Shown here piece after piece: positions 5,174 through 6,562 of a stretch of 6,562 bases of DNA (position 1 is the stretch's first letter; the number at the start of each line of letters is the position of its first letter). The DNA comes from JAULUH01 sp032111745 (GTDB lineage Bacteria; Chloroflexota; Anaerolineae; JAAEKA01). The stretch spans positions 1-6,562 of the forward strand of contig JAULUH010000542.1 in NCBI GenBank assembly GCA_032111745.1, written 5' to 3'. The translations under genes were made by a program, and so were the position numbers. Under the pieces are notes generated by a model that saw nothing but the letters and a program-made list of their open reading frames with translations, did not search any database and was not told where the DNA came from.

Positions 5174-5180
5174 GGCCGCA

Positions 5181-5747
5181 TTAGTGGGAACCGATGGGCG
5201 AAGGAGCCAGCTGCTGGAGCTCCGCCACGGCGGCCTCGGGGGTATCGACCAGGGTGAGCAGCCGGAGTGCCGAGGAGCCGAGTTGGGTTTCGGCGTGGAC
5301 GACGCCGAGCACGCGCGGCCATTCCGGCCCGACGACGACCAGGGGCCGCGGCCGGGTCTCGCCGGCCAGGATCATGTTCCAGACCAGGGCCAGTTCGGTC
5401 AGGGTGCCCAGGCCGCCGTGCACGGCCACAAAGGCGTCGCTCTCGTCGGCCATGCGCTGGATGCGGCTGGACAGGCTGGGGGTCAGCCGCTCTTCCTTGA
5501 CCCAGCCGTTGGGCTGGAAGTCGCGGGCGAAGGTGGTGCAGGTATAGCCGATGGTATGGGCGCCGGCCTCGGCGGCCCCGCGCAGCACGGCCTCCATGGT
5601 GCCGGTGTAGCCGCCCGTGGCTACGACGAAGCCGGCCTCGGCCAGCAGCCGGCCCAGGGCCAGGCAGCTGACGTACAGGGGGCTAGCGGCGGGCACGCGG
5701 GCACCGCCGAAGACAGTGACCAACAAGGGGGGGTGTTCAGAGCTCAA
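5181..5747 (-). CDS. LOG family protein (putative nucleotide 5'-monophosphate phosphoribohydrolase)
   Basis: LOG-family Rossmann-fold proteins cleave nucleoside 5'-monophosphates (adenosine or cytokinin-type) to the free base and ribose 5-phosphate; many bacterial members are not characterised. The 188-residue product shows VTVFGGARVP (10-19), a nucleotide-binding glycine-rich turn ATGGYTGTMEAV (43-54), IGYTCTTF, and the active-site motif HGGLGTLTE (110-118). In that motif the conserved Glu118 is kept, but the usual leading Pro of PGGxGTxxE is His110. The start is a TTG with GGAGG four bases upstream; no ATG precedes the first strand, and later TTG codons lack an SD. This start overlaps the end of the metallophosphoesterase gene by 11 bases, so the two are probably co-transcribed and coupled. 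Confidence 0.9.
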   Translation of the reverse strand: MSSEHPPLLVTVFGGARVPAASPLYVSCLALGRLLAEAGFVVATGGYTGTMEAVLRGAAEAGAHTIGYTCTTFARDFQPNGWVKEERLTPSLSSRIQRMADESDAFVAVHGGLGTLTELALVWNMILAGETRPRPLVVVGPEWPRVLGVVHAETQLGSSALRLLTLVDTPEAAVAELQQLAPSPIGSH

Positions 5748-6363
5748 GGATCCTCCAGGGATAGACGTTGATCACCGTGGTATCATGGTAGCGGGACACG
5801 GTGACCTCGTCGTGGCGGTAGACGTGCTTGTGGCCGTGCAGGAGGTAGCGGGGCTTGAAGGTGCGCATCAGCCACAGGAAGCTGGCAAAGCCCAGGTGAG
5901 CGGGGTCGGGGCCGTCGTGGATGCCGGCGGGGGGGCTGTGGGCGATCAGGATATCGAGGCCGCGGCCATGGCGCAGGCGGTTCCACAGCAGGTCGGGGGC
6001 CAGGCGCCACACCTTGCGCCACATCTCGGACTGTGAGTACTGGAAGCGCGGGTTGCGGTTGTAGCGGATGGAGCCCTCGAGGCCGGCGATGATGACTTGA
6101 TCGACCATGACGACGCGCTCGTCCAGGTCCATCGGGTGGCGCGGGGGTGGGTCCAGGTGGTTGAGGTGGCGGAACTCCTGGCCCGAGGCGTGATTGCCCT
6201 GCACCATGAAGCAGGGCACGTCGAGCATGCTGGCGATGTAATCAATGTAGTAGTTAGGCAGGTCTCCGCAGCTCAGGATCAGGTCGACCCGGCCCACCAT
6301 TTGGCGGATGTTGGGGGTGTAGAGGGAGGGCACGATCTTGTCGCTGATGGCCAGGAGTCGCAT
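5737..6363 (-). CDS. Calcineurin-like metallophosphoesterase
   Basis: The 208-residue product has the two-metal phosphoesterase layout: LLAISD (3-8), LILSCGDLP (28-36), VQGNHAS (54-60), DILIAHSPP (137-145) and LLHGHKHVY (174-182). These supply Asp8, Asp34, Asn57, His58, His142, His178 and His180 as likely ligands. The first motif is normally DxH; here it is D-K-I, so one metal ligand is missing, and GNHD is GNHA. The family covers phosphodiesterases, nucleotidases and protein phosphatases, and the substrate cannot be told from sequence. There is no signal peptide, so it is probably cytosolic. The ATG at 6363 begins immediately before the first beta-strand and has no evident SD. It is the first gene of a two-gene unit with the LOG gene, behind a near-consensus promoter. 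Confidence 0.9.
   Translation of the reverse strand: MRLLAISDKIVPSLYTPNIRQMVGRVDLILSCGDLPNYYIDYIASMLDVPCFMVQGNHASGQEFRHLNHLDPPPRHPMDLDERVVMVDQVIIAGLEGSIRYNRNPRFQYSQSEMWRKVWRLAPDLLWNRLRHGRGLDILIAHSPPAGIHDGPDPAHLGFASFLWLMRTFKPRYLLHGHKHVYRHDEVTVSRYHDTTVINVYPWRILEL
5752..5756 (-). promoter_or_regulatory. Ribosome binding site that decides the LOG gene's TTG start
   Basis: GGAGG on the minus strand, four bases before the TTG at 5747. It lies inside the last codons of the upstream phosphoesterase gene and supports an overlapping, non-ATG start. Confidence 0.7.
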
Positions 6364-6404
6364 GATGATGGGTACAGGCGGCGGGTGTGGAGGCAGGTGG
6401 GTTC

Positions 6405-6433
6405 AGTATAGCATTGGGGGAGGGGGGTGTCAA
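6405..6433 (-). promoter_or_regulatory. Near-consensus sigma70-type promoter of the phosphoesterase-LOG pair
   Basis: On the minus strand TTGACA (6428-6433, full consensus) is followed after 17 bases by TATACT (6405-6410, one mismatch). Transcription would start near 6398, about 35 bases ahead of the ATG. The spacer is C-rich. Confidence 0.75.
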
Positions 6434-6490
6434 CGTGATGAGGGCGGAACTCGACGGATACGGCGCAGCCGGGACCCCGGAGAGGGAACC

Positions 6491-6517
6491 GCAGAGATCG
6501 CAAAGAGCGCAAGGCTC
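6491..6517 (+). repeat. Short 9-bp periodic repeat
   Basis: GCAGAGATC, GCAAAGAGC and GCAAGGCTC are three degenerate 9-base units in a row. Similar GCAGAGA-rich stretches occur as dispersed non-coding repeats in many bacterial genomes (recalled, not checked). The rest of 6434-6562 shows no gene, only three AGGCCGG copies (from 6532, 6541 and 6551). Confidence 0.45.
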
Positions 6518-6562
6518 CATCGCACACGCCCAGGCCGGTTAGGCCGGGACAGGCCGGCAGCG

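Larger units (their letters stand above)
4709..5180. other. Gene-free island B: proS leader, promoter, head hairpin and array B
   Basis: These 472 bases hold no credible gene. On the minus strand, downstream of the LOG gene, come tandem array B (4992-5173), the third head hairpin (4963-4996), the proS promoter (4901-4929) and a leader of about 185 bases. The leader contains three GC-rich hairpins (4842-4857, 4816-4826 and 4771-4793). I see no clear T-run terminator for the LOG transcript. Confidence 0.75.

Noticed and set aside
6254..6527. Overlapping minus-strand open frames upstream of the phosphoesterase
   Set aside because: They translate a low-complexity periodic repeat and the promoter region, and run into the phosphoesterase in another frame.

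Overview
The window is GC-rich bacterial DNA whose gene content and organisation would fit Chloroflexota (Anaerolineae-like). Clues are a serpin, a short type-3 (archaeal/eukaryal-like) prolyl-tRNA synthetase, a DinB/SufE/HPRT cluster, and GC-rich dispersed hairpin repeats ending in CCCTACG. This taxonomic guess is from recall of gene families; nothing in the window (no rRNA) proves it.

Layout from left to right. (1) 3-764, plus strand: the C-terminal two thirds of a serpin protease inhibitor, cut by the window edge. (2) 765-1336: a 572-base gene-free island holding a 31-33 bp inverted repeat at its two ends, two oppositely oriented copies of a GC-rich hairpin ('head' element), and a tandem array of about six 32/33-bp units (array A). 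(3) 1337-4708, minus strand: a tight five-gene run read as proS > PD-(D/E)xK-like small protein > HPRT > SufE > DinB-like protein. Gaps are 6 bases, a 4-base overlap, 29 bases and 20 bases, so this is very probably one operon. A good sigma70-type promoter lies at 4901-4929. (4) 4709-5180: proS leader and promoter, a third head hairpin, and a second tandem array of 41-bp units (array B). (5) 5181-6363, minus strand: a metallophosphoesterase gene overlapping a LOG-family gene, driven by a near-consensus promoter at 6405-6433. (6) 6364-6562: that promoter plus short low-complexity repeats, with no gene.

Functionally the five-gene operon groups housekeeping jobs: proline charging, purine salvage, sulfur transfer for Fe-S clusters, a putative metal-dependent DinB-fold enzyme, and an unnamed nuclease-fold protein. 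The downstream pair combines a phosphoesterase-fold protein with a LOG-type nucleotide phosphoribohydrolase.

The most unusual content is non-coding. Both gene-free islands carry the same module: a head hairpin that runs directly into tandem repeats. The repeats share an outer framework (GAGGAGATGGGTGTG and CCGTGCCG) but have an array-specific core of 6 or 16 bases. Two head copies differ by a paired substitution that keeps the stem intact. This looks like a dispersed, structure-conserved repeat family rather than CRISPR or coding sequence. Its function is unknown.
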